From: Caulobacteraceae bacterium
Lineage (GTDB): Bacteria; Pseudomonadota; Alphaproteobacteria; Caulobacterales; Caulobacteraceae
Length of the DNA: 47,643 nt
Direction: 5' to 3'
Assembly: GCA_947475735.1 (NCBI GenBank)
Contig: CANJLQ010000019.1
Location: 1 to 47,643, forward strand
The translations under genes were made by a program, and so were the position numbers. The notes below the pieces were generated by a model. That model was not told the origin of the DNA. It saw only the letters and a list, made by a program, of their open reading frames with translations, and did not search any database. Shown piece by piece: positions 19,863-28,718 of the stretch (the stretch's first letter is position 1; each line of letters starts with the position of its first letter).

Positions 19863-21422
19863 TCAGGACGGCCGACGCGCGGCCCAGCCGCCGATCAGGC
19901 GGTCGAAGGCGGCATTGGCGTAGAGCCCGTTGGACAGATGCACTCTCAGCCCGGCGGCCGCCGGGTGGTGTGCCCACAGCGGAAACATCGCCTGGACGAT
20001 CGCGACGAGGCCGAAGCTGATAACCGCCAGGATCGTCAGGCCCCATTCGAGCGGCCCCGGGTTCGGCGTCGAGGGCAGGACACCGGCGGTCAGGTGGCTG
20101 ACCGCGGTCTGCAGGCCGAAATAGGCGGCCGACGTCAGCGCCGCGTAAAGGGCTGTGCGGCGGGTCAAGGCGGCGGGCGCCGCATCCGCGAACCCTTGCG
20201 CCAGCATATAGGCGACGCCGAAGATCAGGATCGCACCGAGGGCGATGACCTGGGGCGCCTTGTTCATCAGGCCGAAGCCCAGCCCGATGAAGACGTAGAT
20301 GGCCAATGCCGCCAGGAAGGCGCGGCTGACCGCGCCCGCGTTCGGGATCGCGACCGGGCCCGGCCGGCGGATCGCCGCCACCCGCTCCACCGCGCCGCCC
20401 GACGCGAGGAAGGAATGCGCCTTGTAGAGCGAGTGCGCCACGACATGCAGAAGCGCCAGCGGGAAGAGAGCCAGGCCGCATTGCAGGATCATGAAGCCCA
20501 TCTGGGCCACGGTGGACCAGGCGAGCGAGGTCTTCACCGCAGGCTGGGTCAGCATGACGAGGCTGCCGAACAGGGCGGTGAACCCCCCGATGACGACGAG
20601 AACCGCAAGAACGCCCGGCGCCAGCAGCATCACATCCGCCAGGCGGATCAGGACAAAGCCGCCGGCGTTGATGACGCCCGCGTGCAGCAGGGCGGACACC
20701 GGCGTCGGGGCCTCCATGACCTCGGTCAGCCAGCCGTGCACAGGGAACTGCGCCGACTTCAGGACGCCGGCCAGAGCGATCAGACCGGCGGCCCCGACCG
20801 CCAGGGCCCCGCCCTCGCCGGCGCGCGCCCCCGCCAGGATCGCGCCGAGGTCGCCCGTTCCATAGGCCGCCGCCAGCAGGCCCGCCGCGCCGACAAGGGC
20901 GAGGTCGCCGACACGGGCGATGATGCCGGCCTTGCGCGACGCGCGCTGCGCCGCCAGCCGTTCAGGATAGAACAGCAACAGACGCTGCAGGAACACGCCG
21001 GCGCCGACCCAGCCGAGGACGAGTTGCGCGAGGCTCCCGGCGGTGACCAGCACAAGCACGGACGCCAGTGTCAGGCACAACCAGCCGGTGAAGGCCCCCT
21101 GCCTGGCCTCGCCGTCGAGAAAGGTATTGGCATACCGGACGACGATCCAGCCGATGAAGGCGACAAGGGTCATCATCGTTGCGCTGATCGCGTCCAGCCG
21201 GGCCGACAGGCCGAGACCCCCGATACCGATCCAGGGGCCGGAGGCGGGCCCGAAGACGGCCAGCGCCGCGATCGAGACGGCGGCCCCGATCAGGGTGATC
21301 ATGGCGGCGACTTCGGCGGCGCGAAGCGTCAGGCGAGGCCGGCGGCCTGGCCCCGCGAAGGCAAGCGTCGCAGCCAGCAACAAGGGCACCGGGATGAGGA
21401 GAAGCAGCAGGTCGACCAGCAC
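19863..21422 (-). CDS. dabB: DabB, cation-conducting subunit (NuoL/MrpA-like)
   Basis: About 519 residues, almost entirely hydrophobic helices, of the proton-conducting Complex I/Mrp family. Landmarks include [40 protein letters not shown] and [18 protein letters not shown], the last two with the Lys/His-containing broken helices of antiporter-like subunits. It partners DabA, coupling cation flow to bicarbonate accumulation. The start is uncertain: GTG at 21422 has GAGGA six bases upstream, while a TTG at 21449 adds nine residues. It is the first gene of the minus-strand dab operon, divergent from a LysR gene. Confidence 0.92.
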   Translation of the reverse strand: MLVDLLLLLIPVPLLLAATLAFAGPGRRPRLTLRAAEVAAMITLIGAAVSIAALAVFGPASGPWIGIGGLGLSARLDAISATMMTLVAFIGWIVVRYANTFLDGEARQGAFTGWLCLTLASVLVLVTAGSLAQLVLGWVGAGVFLQRLLLFYPERLAAQRASRKAGIIARVGDLALVGAAGLLAAAYGTGDLGAILAGARAGEGGALAVGAAGLIALAGVLKSAQFPVHGWLTEVMEAPTPVSALLHAGVINAGGFVLIRLADVMLLAPGVLAVLVVIGGFTALFGSLVMLTQPAVKTSLAWSTVAQMGFMILQCGLALFPLALLHVVAHSLYKAHSFLASGGAVERVAAIRRPGPVAIPNAGAVSRAFLAALAIYVFIGLGFGLMNKAPQVIALGAILIFGVAYMLAQGFADAAPAALTRRTALYAALTSAAYFGLQTAVSHLTAGVLPSTPNPGPLEWGLTILAVISFGLVAIVQAMFPLWAHHPAAAGLRVHLSNGLYANAAFDRLIGGWAARRPS

Positions 21423-21527
21423 GACGGATCCTCGCGAAAGCGATCTCAATGGCCGGCTAGGTAGGAGAGACGCTCGCTCCGATAAAATTCATAGTTACGT
21501 GGTAATCGTTCGGTTTTATGAAACGAT
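21423..21527. promoter_or_regulatory. Divergent promoter region between dabB and its LysR regulator
   Basis: About 105 AT-richer bases separate the two divergent starts. An imperfect inverted pair, ATTCATA (21487-21493) and TATGAAA (21517-21523), lies just before the LysR ATG. LysR regulators usually bind such a shared region and control both genes. No firm -35/-10 was assigned. Confidence 0.45.
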
Positions 21528-22409
21528 ATGCGGAACCTGAACTTCAACCATCTGCGCTATTTCTGGGCTGTCGCCCACGAAGGCTCGCTCACCCAGGCCG
21601 CCTCTCGACTGCACCTGTCGCAATCGGCGCTCTCCGTTCAGATACAAAAGCTCGAGCATCAGGTCGGCCATGCCCTGTTCGAGCGCGTGGGCCGGAAGCT
21701 TGTTCTGACGGAGGCCGGACAGATCGCGCTGGACTACGCCGACACGGTATTCCGCGCGGGTGACGAACTGCTCAGCACGCTCAGCGAACGCCCCACCGAC
21801 CGCCGCCAGGTCCTGCGTGTCGGGGCGCTGACGACCCTGTCCCGCAACTTCCAGCTGGAGTTTCTGCGCCCCCTGGTCCCCCGGTCGGACGTGGAGCTCC
21901 TGGTTCGTTCGGGCAACACCCGCGATCTTCTGGCACAGCTGGAATCGCACGCGCTGGACGTCGTGCTGACCAACAGCGCGGCGCCTCTGGACTCGCGCTC
22001 GCCTCTCAGAAACCACTTGCTGGACGAACAGCCGGTCAGTCTGGTCGGGCGCCCTTTGAGACGCGGACGTCGGTTCCGCTTCCCCGATGACCTGGCCGTG
22101 GAACCGCTTCTGCTGCCCAATCGGGACAGCGACGTTCGCGTCGCCTTCGACCGCCTGCTCGAAGCCGCCGGCATCCGACCGATGGTTCTGGCCGAGGTGG
22201 ACGACATGGCGATGCTGCGTCTTCTGGCGCGGGAAAGCGCGGGCGTCACCCTCGTGCCTCCGATCGTGGTCCGCGACGAACTGGCGGCAGGGCTCCTGGT
22301 CGAGCATCACCGCATCCCTGAGGTGACCGAACGCTTCTACGCCATCGTGAAACAGCGGCGGTTCCCCAATCGGCTCGTTGGCGACCTGCTGGACAACGCT
22401 ACGGTCTGA
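21528..22409 (+). CDS. LysR-family regulator divergent from dabBA (NhaR-like)
   Basis: A 293-residue LysR-type protein. The N-terminal winged helix (FNHLRYFWAVAHEGSLTQAA, SRLHLSQSALSVQIQKLE) is followed by a substrate-binding domain. The opening RNLNFNHLRYFW and the downstream RPTDRRQVLRVGALTTLSRN resemble the NhaR subgroup. Divergence from dabB makes it the likely activator of the carbon-uptake operon, and LysR regulators are common partners of dab genes. The effector is unknown. Its 3' end faces another LysR gene 72 bases away with no obvious terminator between. Confidence 0.9.
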   Translation: MRNLNFNHLRYFWAVAHEGSLTQAASRLHLSQSALSVQIQKLEHQVGHALFERVGRKLVLTEAGQIALDYADTVFRAGDELLSTLSERPTDRRQVLRVGALTTLSRNFQLEFLRPLVPRSDVELLVRSGNTRDLLAQLESHALDVVLTNSAAPLDSRSPLRNHLLDEQPVSLVGRPLRRGRRFRFPDDLAVEPLLLPNRDSDVRVAFDRLLEAAGIRPMVLAEVDDMAMLRLLARESAGVTLVPPIVVRDELAAGLLVEHHRIPEVTERFYAIVKQRRFPNRLVGDLLDNATV

Positions 22410-22481
22410 CCCTGTCGAGGCCTTTGGATGGCAAGACTTGTTTCAGCGCCGGATCAACAGAGAGGCGGCCGGCCTGCCCCC

Positions 22482-23354
22482 TCACGGATTGGACAGGAAG
22501 TCGATGAACGCCCGCGCCTTGCGCGATGGGTCGCGGCCGGGTGGAAAGACGGCATGGGCGTCCACCGGATCGAGTTTGAACCCCGTGAGCAGAGGCACGA
22601 GTTCACCTCGGGCAAGTTCCGATCGGCACATCCAGAGCGATGCCAGCGCGATGCCCAGGCCGGCCCGGGCCGCGGCGATGACCCCTTCCGCCGACGCCGC
22701 CTGAAGGCGACCTTCGGCGGCCACAGACACCGTCGCGGTGCCACGCTGAAAACTCCAGGTCTGGCGCGCCGGGCCGGGCCCCAGGATGACGTCATGCCCT
22801 GCTAGGTCTCCGGGCGTCTCCGGAGACCCGCGGCGCGCGAGGTAGTCGGGTGAGGCGACCGCCATCCTGGGCGCGCTCGCGATCTTGCGGGCCTTGAGAG
22901 ACGAGTCCGCGAGCCGGCCCAGCCGAATCGCGACATCGACGCCCTCGGCGACCAGGTCTTCCAGGCGATCGGCCATCATCAGCTCGATCCTGAGGTCCGG
23001 GTGAGCCTGCATGAAGAGCGGCAGGCGCGGGATGACCTCGCGCACGCCATAGGTCACCGGAAGGGCGATGCGCAGAATGCCGCGCAGGCCGTCCGCCCCC
23101 CTCGCCGCGGCCTCTGCGTCTTCCACGTCGGCCATGATCCGACGCGCGCGATCCAGCAGATCCAGCCCCGCCTCCGTCAGGGTAATGCGCCGCGTGCTGC
23201 GAAGCAGCAACGACACGCCCAGTCGAGCCTCCAGACCCGAAACGATCCGGCTTACGGAAGGCTGTGACAAGCCGAGCTCACGGGCCGTTCGCGAGAAGCT
23301 GCCGGTCTCGGCGACACGGACGAAGACGGTCAGTTCCTGGAGACGATCACTCAT
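22482..23354 (-). CDS. LysR-family regulator divergent from the AhpD-like/crotonase/GST operon
   Basis: A 290-residue LysR-type protein of the CrgA/YafC-like group. Its helix-turn-helix is in VAETGSFSRTARELGLSQPS and VSRIVSGLEARLGVSLLL, followed by RSTRRITLTEAG and a periplasmic-binding-like effector domain. Many relatives repress a divergent oxidoreductase or detoxification gene and themselves. Here the divergent gene is an AhpD-like protein, so it probably controls the 23.5-25.7 kb operon. The effector is unknown. Confidence 0.9.
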   Translation of the reverse strand: MSDRLQELTVFVRVAETGSFSRTARELGLSQPSVSRIVSGLEARLGVSLLLRSTRRITLTEAGLDLLDRARRIMADVEDAEAAARGADGLRGILRIALPVTYGVREVIPRLPLFMQAHPDLRIELMMADRLEDLVAEGVDVAIRLGRLADSSLKARKIASAPRMAVASPDYLARRGSPETPGDLAGHDVILGPGPARQTWSFQRGTATVSVAAEGRLQAASAEGVIAAARAGLGIALASLWMCRSELARGELVPLLTGFKLDPVDAHAVFPPGRDPSRKARAFIDFLSNP

Positions 23355-23471
23355 TCGTCAAAGGAATAAATCATATCCAGAGTGAGTGGATACCCCCTTC
23401 TCCGTGCATGGCTCAGTTTCTCCTCACGACGACGGGTTGGCCGCCGCCGCTTAATTCCCGAGGAGACCGCT

Positions 23472-24047
23472 ATGCCCATCGCCTTCAGGCTTCACACCGC
23501 CGAGACCGCGCCAGAGGCCGCCCGTCCGATCCTGGACGCCGGCAAGAAGGCCTTCGGCGCCGTTCCCAACCTCTATGCCATTCTCGCCGAGAGCCCTGCG
23601 GCCCTGAAGGGGTACACCACGCTCTGGTCGATCTTCGATGAATCGAGCTTCACCCCGGTCGAGCGTCAGGTCGTCTATCTGACCTCAAACTACGAGAATG
23701 AATGCCACTACTGCATGGCCGGACACTCGGTCCTGGCCAAGATGGTCGGCCTGTCCGATCAGGCGATCGCCGCCATCCGCGACGGAGGCGTCATCGATGA
23801 CAGCCGGCTGCAGGCGCTCCACCGCTTCACCGGTCAGGTGGTCGCCAACCGGGGCTTCGTCTCCGATGCCGAAACCGAGGCCTTCCTCGCCGCCGGCTTC
23901 GATCGCCAGCAGGTGCTGGAAGTGATCCTCGGCGCGGCCGTCAAGCTGATCAGCAACTACACCAACCACATCGCCGAGACGCCGCTGGACGGCTTCATGG
24001 CCGACACCGTGTGGGAACACCCCTCGCGCCGCCGCGCCGCCGCCTGA
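23472..24047 (+). CDS. AhpD-like carboxymuconolactone decarboxylase family protein
   Basis: A 191-residue helical protein. The ATG at 23472 has AGGAGA five bases upstream, so the longer frame is rejected. The redox-type motif NECHYCMAGHSVLAKM carries CxxC and the His three residues later, as in AhpD and alkylhydroperoxidase-like proteins; LTSNYENECHYC matches the family's active helix. It is probably a cytoplasmic thiol-dependent peroxidase or disulfide reductase. It leads an operon with an exported crotonase-fold protein and a glutathione transferase, divergent from a LysR regulator, suggesting response to an electrophile or oxidant. Confidence 0.88.
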   Translation: MPIAFRLHTAETAPEAARPILDAGKKAFGAVPNLYAILAESPAALKGYTTLWSIFDESSFTPVERQVVYLTSNYENECHYCMAGHSVLAKMVGLSDQAIAAIRDGGVIDDSRLQALHRFTGQVVANRGFVSDAETEAFLAAGFDRQQVLEVILGAAVKLISNYTNHIAETPLDGFMADTVWEHPSRRRAAA

Positions 24048-24126
24048 CCCTGCTCGCCGCCGGTTGGGCCGGCGGCGGGGCCCCTCTCGCGCTGGCGTCG
24101 CAGACGCCCATCAAAGGACCGCTCCC

Positions 24127-24975
24127 ATGATCAAGCCCCTCCTCGCCATCAGCATCCTGGCCGTGACGATCGCCATCGCCAACGCCGGATCCGCCGAGGC
24201 CCAGACCCCCGACCCGGACTATTTCACCGCCTATGAAGGCCTGAGGCTGGAGCGGACCAGCGACGGCATCCTGACCGTCGCCCTGACCCGTGACGGCGGC
24301 CCTCTGACCTTCACGGCCACCGACCATCGCCAGTTCGTGGACGCCTTCTACCGCATCGGTCAGGACCGGGCGAACAAGGTGGTGATCCTGACCGGGGCCG
24401 GAGGCGACTGGCTGGCGGGCATCGATTTCGCCAGCTTCGGCAATGTCGCGGACCCCGACGTCTGGTCGACCGTCCACGACGAAGGTTCGCAGGTGGTCGA
24501 GAACCTGATCAACATCCGCGTGCCGGTCATCTGCGCGGTCGAGGGGCGGGCCCTGGTCCACTCCGAATACTGCCTGACCGCCGACGTCATCGTGGCGGGC
24601 GCGGGCGCCACCTTCGGAGATGCGCCCCATTTCGCCGGCGGCATCGTGCCCGGCGACGGCATCTTCACCGCCTGGGCCTACCGGGCCGGACCGGGCCGCG
24701 CTTCGGCCTTCTTGCTCAATCCCGATCCGATCACGGCCCAGACGGCCGCGGACTGGGGTGTGGTCAACCACATCGTCGCCGACGGTCAGGCCGTGGCCCG
24801 CGCCCGTGAACTGGCGACCGGCTGGCTGCGCGTGCCCGAGGTGACGCGCCGAAACACCCGCATCCATTTCGCTCAACCCCTCAAGGAGCGGCTGATCGAC
24901 GAGACCGGCTACGGGCTCGCCCTGGAGGGCGCCAGCGCCGCCGCCCTGGTCAAGAGCTTCACCCCCGCCGACTGA
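24127..24975 (+). CDS. Exported enoyl-CoA hydratase/isomerase-fold (crotonase) protein
   Basis: A 282-residue protein starting at ATG 24127. The first 25 residues are a signal peptide (LLAISILAVTIAIANAGSA, then EAQ), which is unusual because crotonases act on CoA esters in the cytoplasm. The crotonase fold is recognised by ILTVALTRDGGPLTF, KVVILTGAGGDWLAGIDF (an oxyanion-hole strand), VPVICAVEGRALVHSEYCL and GATFGDAPHFAGGIVPGDG (second oxyanion-hole region). The typical catalytic Glu pair is not obvious; Glu in HSEYCLTADV may contribute. The substrate may be a non-CoA ester or acid in the periplasm. It lies between the AhpD-like gene and the GST gene. Confidence 0.85.
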   Translation: MIKPLLAISILAVTIAIANAGSAEAQTPDPDYFTAYEGLRLERTSDGILTVALTRDGGPLTFTATDHRQFVDAFYRIGQDRANKVVILTGAGGDWLAGIDFASFGNVADPDVWSTVHDEGSQVVENLINIRVPVICAVEGRALVHSEYCLTADVIVAGAGATFGDAPHFAGGIVPGDGIFTAWAYRAGPGRASAFLLNPDPITAQTAADWGVVNHIVADGQAVARARELATGWLRVPEVTRRNTRIHFAQPLKERLIDETGYGLALEGASAAALVKSFTPAD

Positions 24976-25014
24976 CCGTCGGCCGCCGCCGTCCCCTCTT
25001 CAAGGAACACACCC

Positions 25015-25086
25015 ATATCCCTCCAGGACCGTCTCGACGCCTTCAAGGCCGACGGCGGCGGGGCCAAGCCCGAAAGGCCGCACGTC
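25015..25086 (+). pseudogene. Remnant of a peroxiredoxin-like gene start, with ATA in place of ATG
   Basis: AAGGAA at 25002-25007 is followed seven bases later by ATA, then codons for SLQDRLDAFKAD. This resembles the N-terminus of AhpC/TSA peroxiredoxin-like proteins (typically MSLQ-LDAFKADFEAG). After about 13 codons the similarity stops, and the frame continues openly (GGGAKPERPHV) into the GST ATG. It looks like a deleted gene whose start was also changed. Alternatively ATA serves as a rare start, giving the GST a 24-residue N-terminal extension. Confidence 0.5.
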
Positions 25087-25710
25087 ATGATCCAGTTGCA
25101 CACCTTCGCCACCCCGAACGGCGTCAAGATTCCCATTCTGCTGGAGGAGCTGGGCGCGCCCTACGACCTGCGGCTGATCAACGTCAAACAGGGCCAGCAA
25201 TCGACGCCGGAGTTCCTCGCCCTGAACCCCAACGGCCGCATCCCGGTCATCGTCGACACCGACGGGCCGGGCGGACGGTCGATCACCCTGACGGAATCCG
25301 GGGCGATCCTGATCTATCTGGCGGAGAAGTTCGGTGGCTTCATTCCCGCCGATCCCGTAGCCCGTCTCAAATGCCTGGAGTGGCTGTTCTTTCAGGTCGC
25401 GGGGCTCGGGCCGATGTTCGGTCAGGCTGGATACTTTCTGAAGTCGGCCCCCGAAAAGGTCGACTTCGCCATCGCCCGCTACAGGGGTGAAGCGGCCCGA
25501 CACGTCCGGGTTCTGGACGGGCGTCTGGCCCAGGTCGAGTGGCTTGCAGGCGATGACGTCTCGATCGCCGACATCGCGCACTTCGGCTGGATCTGGCGGC
25601 GCGCCTTCGCCGAGATCAGCCTGGACGACGCCCCCAATGTCGCCCGGTGGTTCGCGGCCATGGAAGGGCGAAAAGGCGTGCAGAGAGCGATCGCCGCGCT
25701 GGAGGCCTGA
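25087..25710 (+). CDS. Nu-class glutathione S-transferase (YfcG/Ure2p-like)
   Basis: A 207-residue protein with a thioredoxin-like N-terminal domain. LHTFATPNGVKIPILLEEL contains the TPNG-K motif typical of nu-class enzymes such as E. coli YfcG, where Thr and Asn contact glutathione. FLALNPNGRIPVIVD carries the cis-Pro and TESGAILIYLAEK the gamma-glutamyl-binding ES pair. The helical C-terminal domain ends in SIADIAHFGWIWRRAF. These enzymes mainly show disulfide reductase or peroxidase activity. The ATG at 25087 lacks a good ribosome site; the only strong one lies ahead of an in-frame ATA at 25015. Confidence 0.92.
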   Translation: MIQLHTFATPNGVKIPILLEELGAPYDLRLINVKQGQQSTPEFLALNPNGRIPVIVDTDGPGGRSITLTESGAILIYLAEKFGGFIPADPVARLKCLEWLFFQVAGLGPMFGQAGYFLKSAPEKVDFAIARYRGEAARHVRVLDGRLAQVEWLAGDDVSIADIAHFGWIWRRAFAEISLDDAPNVARWFAAMEGRKGVQRAIAALEA

Positions 25711-25799
25711 CCTCCCCTCGGATTCCGCCGCCACAGGGTCGGTGCCGAGACGGTTGCGGCTTTAATCATTGGGCGACGTTTTTATTTTAATTTCATCTT

Positions 25800-26231
25800 A
25801 TGAAGGTGATCGGCCGCCGTCTTCACAAGTCTGGATCTCCGCGGCGAAACGGCTCGATGGCAGTCGAATTCGCTCTGGTCGGGCCCCTGCTGATCCTGAT
25901 GCTGATGGGAATGGCGCTCTACGGCGGCTGGTTCTGGCTGGCGCAGGGCGTGCAGTCGCTGGCCACCGAAAGCGCGCGCGCCGCCGTCGCCGGCCTCGAC
26001 CCGACCGAACGCCAGGCCCTGGCCGAGGCCTTCATCCTGGCGGAGGGCCCCTCGACCTATGGCTTCGACCCCGATCTTCTGGACGTTGAGGTCGATGCCC
26101 AAGCGGATGCGATTCGCGTCACCGTCGCCCTGAAGGCCTCCGACCATCCGATCATGGCCCTGGCGGCCCTGATCCCGGCTCCGCCGGCCGAGATCGAGCG
26201 GTCCGCCGTGGTTAGGATGGGCGGCTTCTGA
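25800..26231 (+). CDS. TadE-like pilus assembly / pseudopilin protein
   Basis: A 143-residue protein with a basic N-terminus, then RRNGSMAVEFALVGPLLILM, the TadE-type signature (Gly-Ser-x-x-x-Glu before a membrane helix). A short extracytoplasmic domain follows. TadE-like proteins are processed at the inner membrane and work with Tad/Flp pili or related secretion. The upstream 25 bases are AT-rich with no ribosome site, so the mRNA may be nearly leaderless. It overlaps the next gene (TGATG). No tadA, tadB or cpa genes are in the window. Confidence 0.82.
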   Translation: MKVIGRRLHKSGSPRRNGSMAVEFALVGPLLILMLMGMALYGGWFWLAQGVQSLATESARAAVAGLDPTERQALAEAFILAEGPSTYGFDPDLLDVEVDAQADAIRVTVALKASDHPIMALAALIPAPPAEIERSAVVRMGGF

Positions 26232-27859
26232 TGCTCGGCCACGGCTTCGCGCGCGACGAGGCGGGTGGCGTCGCCACCATGGTCGCGGCCGCGGGAACGC
26301 TGCTGTGCGTGCTGGCCGCCATCGTGGTCGATCTGGCGGGGCTGGCGCTCGCGGGCCGGTCACTGCAGGGGGCGGCGGATCTGGCGGCCCTGTCGGCGGC
26401 CGCCAACCTGGACCGTGCGGAACTGGCCGCCGAGGCGACGGCCCAGGCCAATCTGGGAGGGGTGTCCGTCCTGGTCGCCACGGGTCGATACACGCCGGAC
26501 GCAACGCGGCCACCGCCAGAGCGATTCAGCCCGGCCGACACCCCGCCGAACGCCGCGCGCGTGACCCTGACCCGCTCGGCGCCGCTCTATTTCGGACGCT
26601 GGATCCTGGGTCGATCGGATCTGGTCATGAGCCGGACCGCCACTGCTGCCACCCCGGCCGAGCCGCCGCGCGCCATGTTCTCGATCGGGTCGCGCCTGGC
26701 CCGGCTGGAGGGTGGTCTGGCCAACCAGCTGCTGACCAGCCTGACGGGCAGCAGCGTCAATCTCAGTGTCATGGACTACGAGGCCCTGGCCGACGCCGAG
26801 GTCAACCTGCTGGGCTTCTTCGACGCCTTGGCGGCCGATCTGGATGTCGAAGCGGGACGGTACGACCAGCTGATCGATCGTCAGGTCGAGGTCGGGCGGG
26901 CGCTGGGTGTCTTGCAGGCGTTGGCGGGCGACCAGGCCGACAGCGCCCTGTCCAAGCTGACAGGGCCGGCCTCGAACGTCACGGTGCGGCTGGGCGATGT
27001 GATCGGCCTTGAGGCCGACGCGCGCTCCGGTCTGGCCGAGGGTCTGGACGCCTCGGTATCCGTGCTCGACCTCGCCATGGCCATGCTGGAGACCGGCGGC
27101 GATCGGCAGGTGAAGCTGGCGCTGGGGGCCCGGCCCGGGCTGGCGGCGATCACGGTCGACCTTGCCATCGGGGAGCGACCCAACCGTTCTCCGTGGCTGA
27201 CCGTGACGGGCGAGAGCCAGCCGATCATTCGCACAGCCCAGGCTCGGCTCTATGTTCGCGCGCGCACGGCACAGAAGCTGTCGGGCCTGGCGCAGGTCGA
27301 CTTGCCGATCCTGATAGAACTGGCGGCCTCGGAGGCCCGGCTGGACGCGATCGCCTGCGAACCCGACAGAGTGACGCTGGGCGTCCGGCCCGGCCTGGTC
27401 ACGGTGGCGCTGGGTCAAGTGAACCAGGCCGATCTGGACGACTTCACGCGCGATCTGACGCCGACGCCGGCGACCGTGCTGAACGCGGTGGGCGTGGTTC
27501 GCCTCATCGCCAGCGGCGAGGTCGAGGTGGCCGATCCGGCCTTTCGCGCCACGCGCTTCGACGCGAGCGACATCGCCGACCAATCCATCAAGACCGTCAC
27601 GGCGACCGGCCTGCCCTCCGGCCTGATCGCCAGCCTGTTCGGTCGCCTGAACGTGACGGTCCAGGTGGTGGGCCTGCCCCTGGGACTGGGAGGACTGGTC
27701 TCGGCGTTGGGGACCCTGCTCGCCCCCCTGGGTCCGGTGCTGGACGGGGCGATCCACCCGCTGCTGGACATGTTGGGCCTGAAGCTCGGCGAAGCGGACG
27801 TAAAGGTCCATGGCGTGACCTGCGCCGCCGCCGATCGGCCCCCCGTGCTGGTGGGGTGA
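26231..27859 (+). CDS. TadG-like membrane-anchored protein
   Basis: A 542-residue protein with one N-terminal helix (TMVAAAGTLLCVLAAIVVDL) followed by GRSLQGAADLAALSAAANLD, the typical TadG (DUF2134-like) start. The long extracytoplasmic part has no obvious von Willebrand domain. It is rich in Leu, Ala, Val and Gly and ends in a Gly/Leu/Pro run (VVGLPLGLGGLVSALGTLLA). It is coupled to the TadE-like gene by a one-base overlap, so the two form one unit. A cell-envelope role is likely; the rest of any Tad machine must be elsewhere. Confidence 0.8.
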   Translation: MLGHGFARDEAGGVATMVAAAGTLLCVLAAIVVDLAGLALAGRSLQGAADLAALSAAANLDRAELAAEATAQANLGGVSVLVATGRYTPDATRPPPERFSPADTPPNAARVTLTRSAPLYFGRWILGRSDLVMSRTATAATPAEPPRAMFSIGSRLARLEGGLANQLLTSLTGSSVNLSVMDYEALADAEVNLLGFFDALAADLDVEAGRYDQLIDRQVEVGRALGVLQALAGDQADSALSKLTGPASNVTVRLGDVIGLEADARSGLAEGLDASVSVLDLAMAMLETGGDRQVKLALGARPGLAAITVDLAIGERPNRSPWLTVTGESQPIIRTAQARLYVRARTAQKLSGLAQVDLPILIELAASEARLDAIACEPDRVTLGVRPGLVTVALGQVNQADLDDFTRDLTPTPATVLNAVGVVRLIASGEVEVADPAFRATRFDASDIADQSIKTVTATGLPSGLIASLFGRLNVTVQVVGLPLGLGGLVSALGTLLAPLGPVLDGAIHPLLDMLGLKLGEADVKVHGVTCAAADRPPVLVG

Positions 27860-27908
27860 TCCACGGGCCCAGCCTTGAGGTCAGCACCCTGTCGGCCGAT
27901 AGAAGACC

Positions 27909-28715
27909 ATGGCCGATCCGACCGCTCCCGCCGACATGACCTACGCCCGCTATCTGGACCTGGACCGGCTGCTGTCGGCCCAGAGCCCGATCAGCGACCA
28001 GCACGACGAGATGCTGTTCGTCGTCATCCACCAGGCCAAGGAGCTGTGGCTGAAGCAGATCCTGCACGAGGTCGCTCTGGCCCAGCGTCTGGTGCGCGCC
28101 GGCGATCTGGTGCCCGCCTACAAGAGCCTGGCGCGGGTCAGCCGGATCCAGGCGGTCATGACGCAGAGCTGGGATATCCTGGCCACCATGACGCCCGCCG
28201 ACTATCTGCGGTTCCGCGGCGTACTGGGCTCCAGCTCGGGCTTCCAGAGCGATCAGTTCCGGCGGCTGGAGACCATGCTGGGGCTGAAGAACGCCAAGTT
28301 CCTGGCCTTCCAGACCGACCGGCCCGAAGCCCATGCCGCGCTGGCCGAGGCCCTGGCCTCGCCCAGCCTGTACGACGACGCCTTGGCGCAGCTGGCGAAG
28401 GCGGGACTGCCGGTGCCGGCCGAGGTGCTGAACCGGGACGTCGCCCAACCCTATCAGCCCTCCGAGGCCGTCGAGGAGGCCTGGCTGCAGGTCTATCGCG
28501 ACACTGAGCGATGGTGGCCGCTGTACCAGCTGGCCGAGAAGCTGGTCGACCTCGACGACGCCCTGGTCACCTGGCGGCACAAGCATGTCGTGACGGTCGA
28601 ACGCATCATCGGCCGTCGCCGTGGCACGGGCGGGACGGACGGAGTCGGGTATCTGTCGTCGACGCTGGAACGCCGGTGTTTCCCCGAGCTGTGGTCGCTG
28701 CGGACGCGGCTCTGA
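27909..28715 (+). CDS. kynA: Tryptophan 2,3-dioxygenase
   Basis: A 268-residue heme enzyme (bacterial family about 260-300 aa) that opens the indole ring of tryptophan to N-formylkynurenine, the first kynurenine-pathway step. Seen are DEMLFVVIHQAKELWLKQ with active-site His41, YLRFRGVLGSSSGFQS with the carboxylate-binding Arg103, and the heme-ligand region TWRHKHVVTVERIIG (proximal His about 226). The C-terminal GTGGTDGVGYLSST is the substrate-capping loop. It stands alone, with no kynB or kynU beside it. Its end faces the HPr gene only three bases away. Confidence 0.96.
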   Translation: MADPTAPADMTYARYLDLDRLLSAQSPISDQHDEMLFVVIHQAKELWLKQILHEVALAQRLVRAGDLVPAYKSLARVSRIQAVMTQSWDILATMTPADYLRFRGVLGSSSGFQSDQFRRLETMLGLKNAKFLAFQTDRPEAHAALAEALASPSLYDDALAQLAKAGLPVPAEVLNRDVAQPYQPSEAVEEAWLQVYRDTERWWPLYQLAEKLVDLDDALVTWRHKHVVTVERIIGRRRGTGGTDGVGYLSSTLERRCFPELWSLRTRL

Positions 28716-28718
28716 GCG

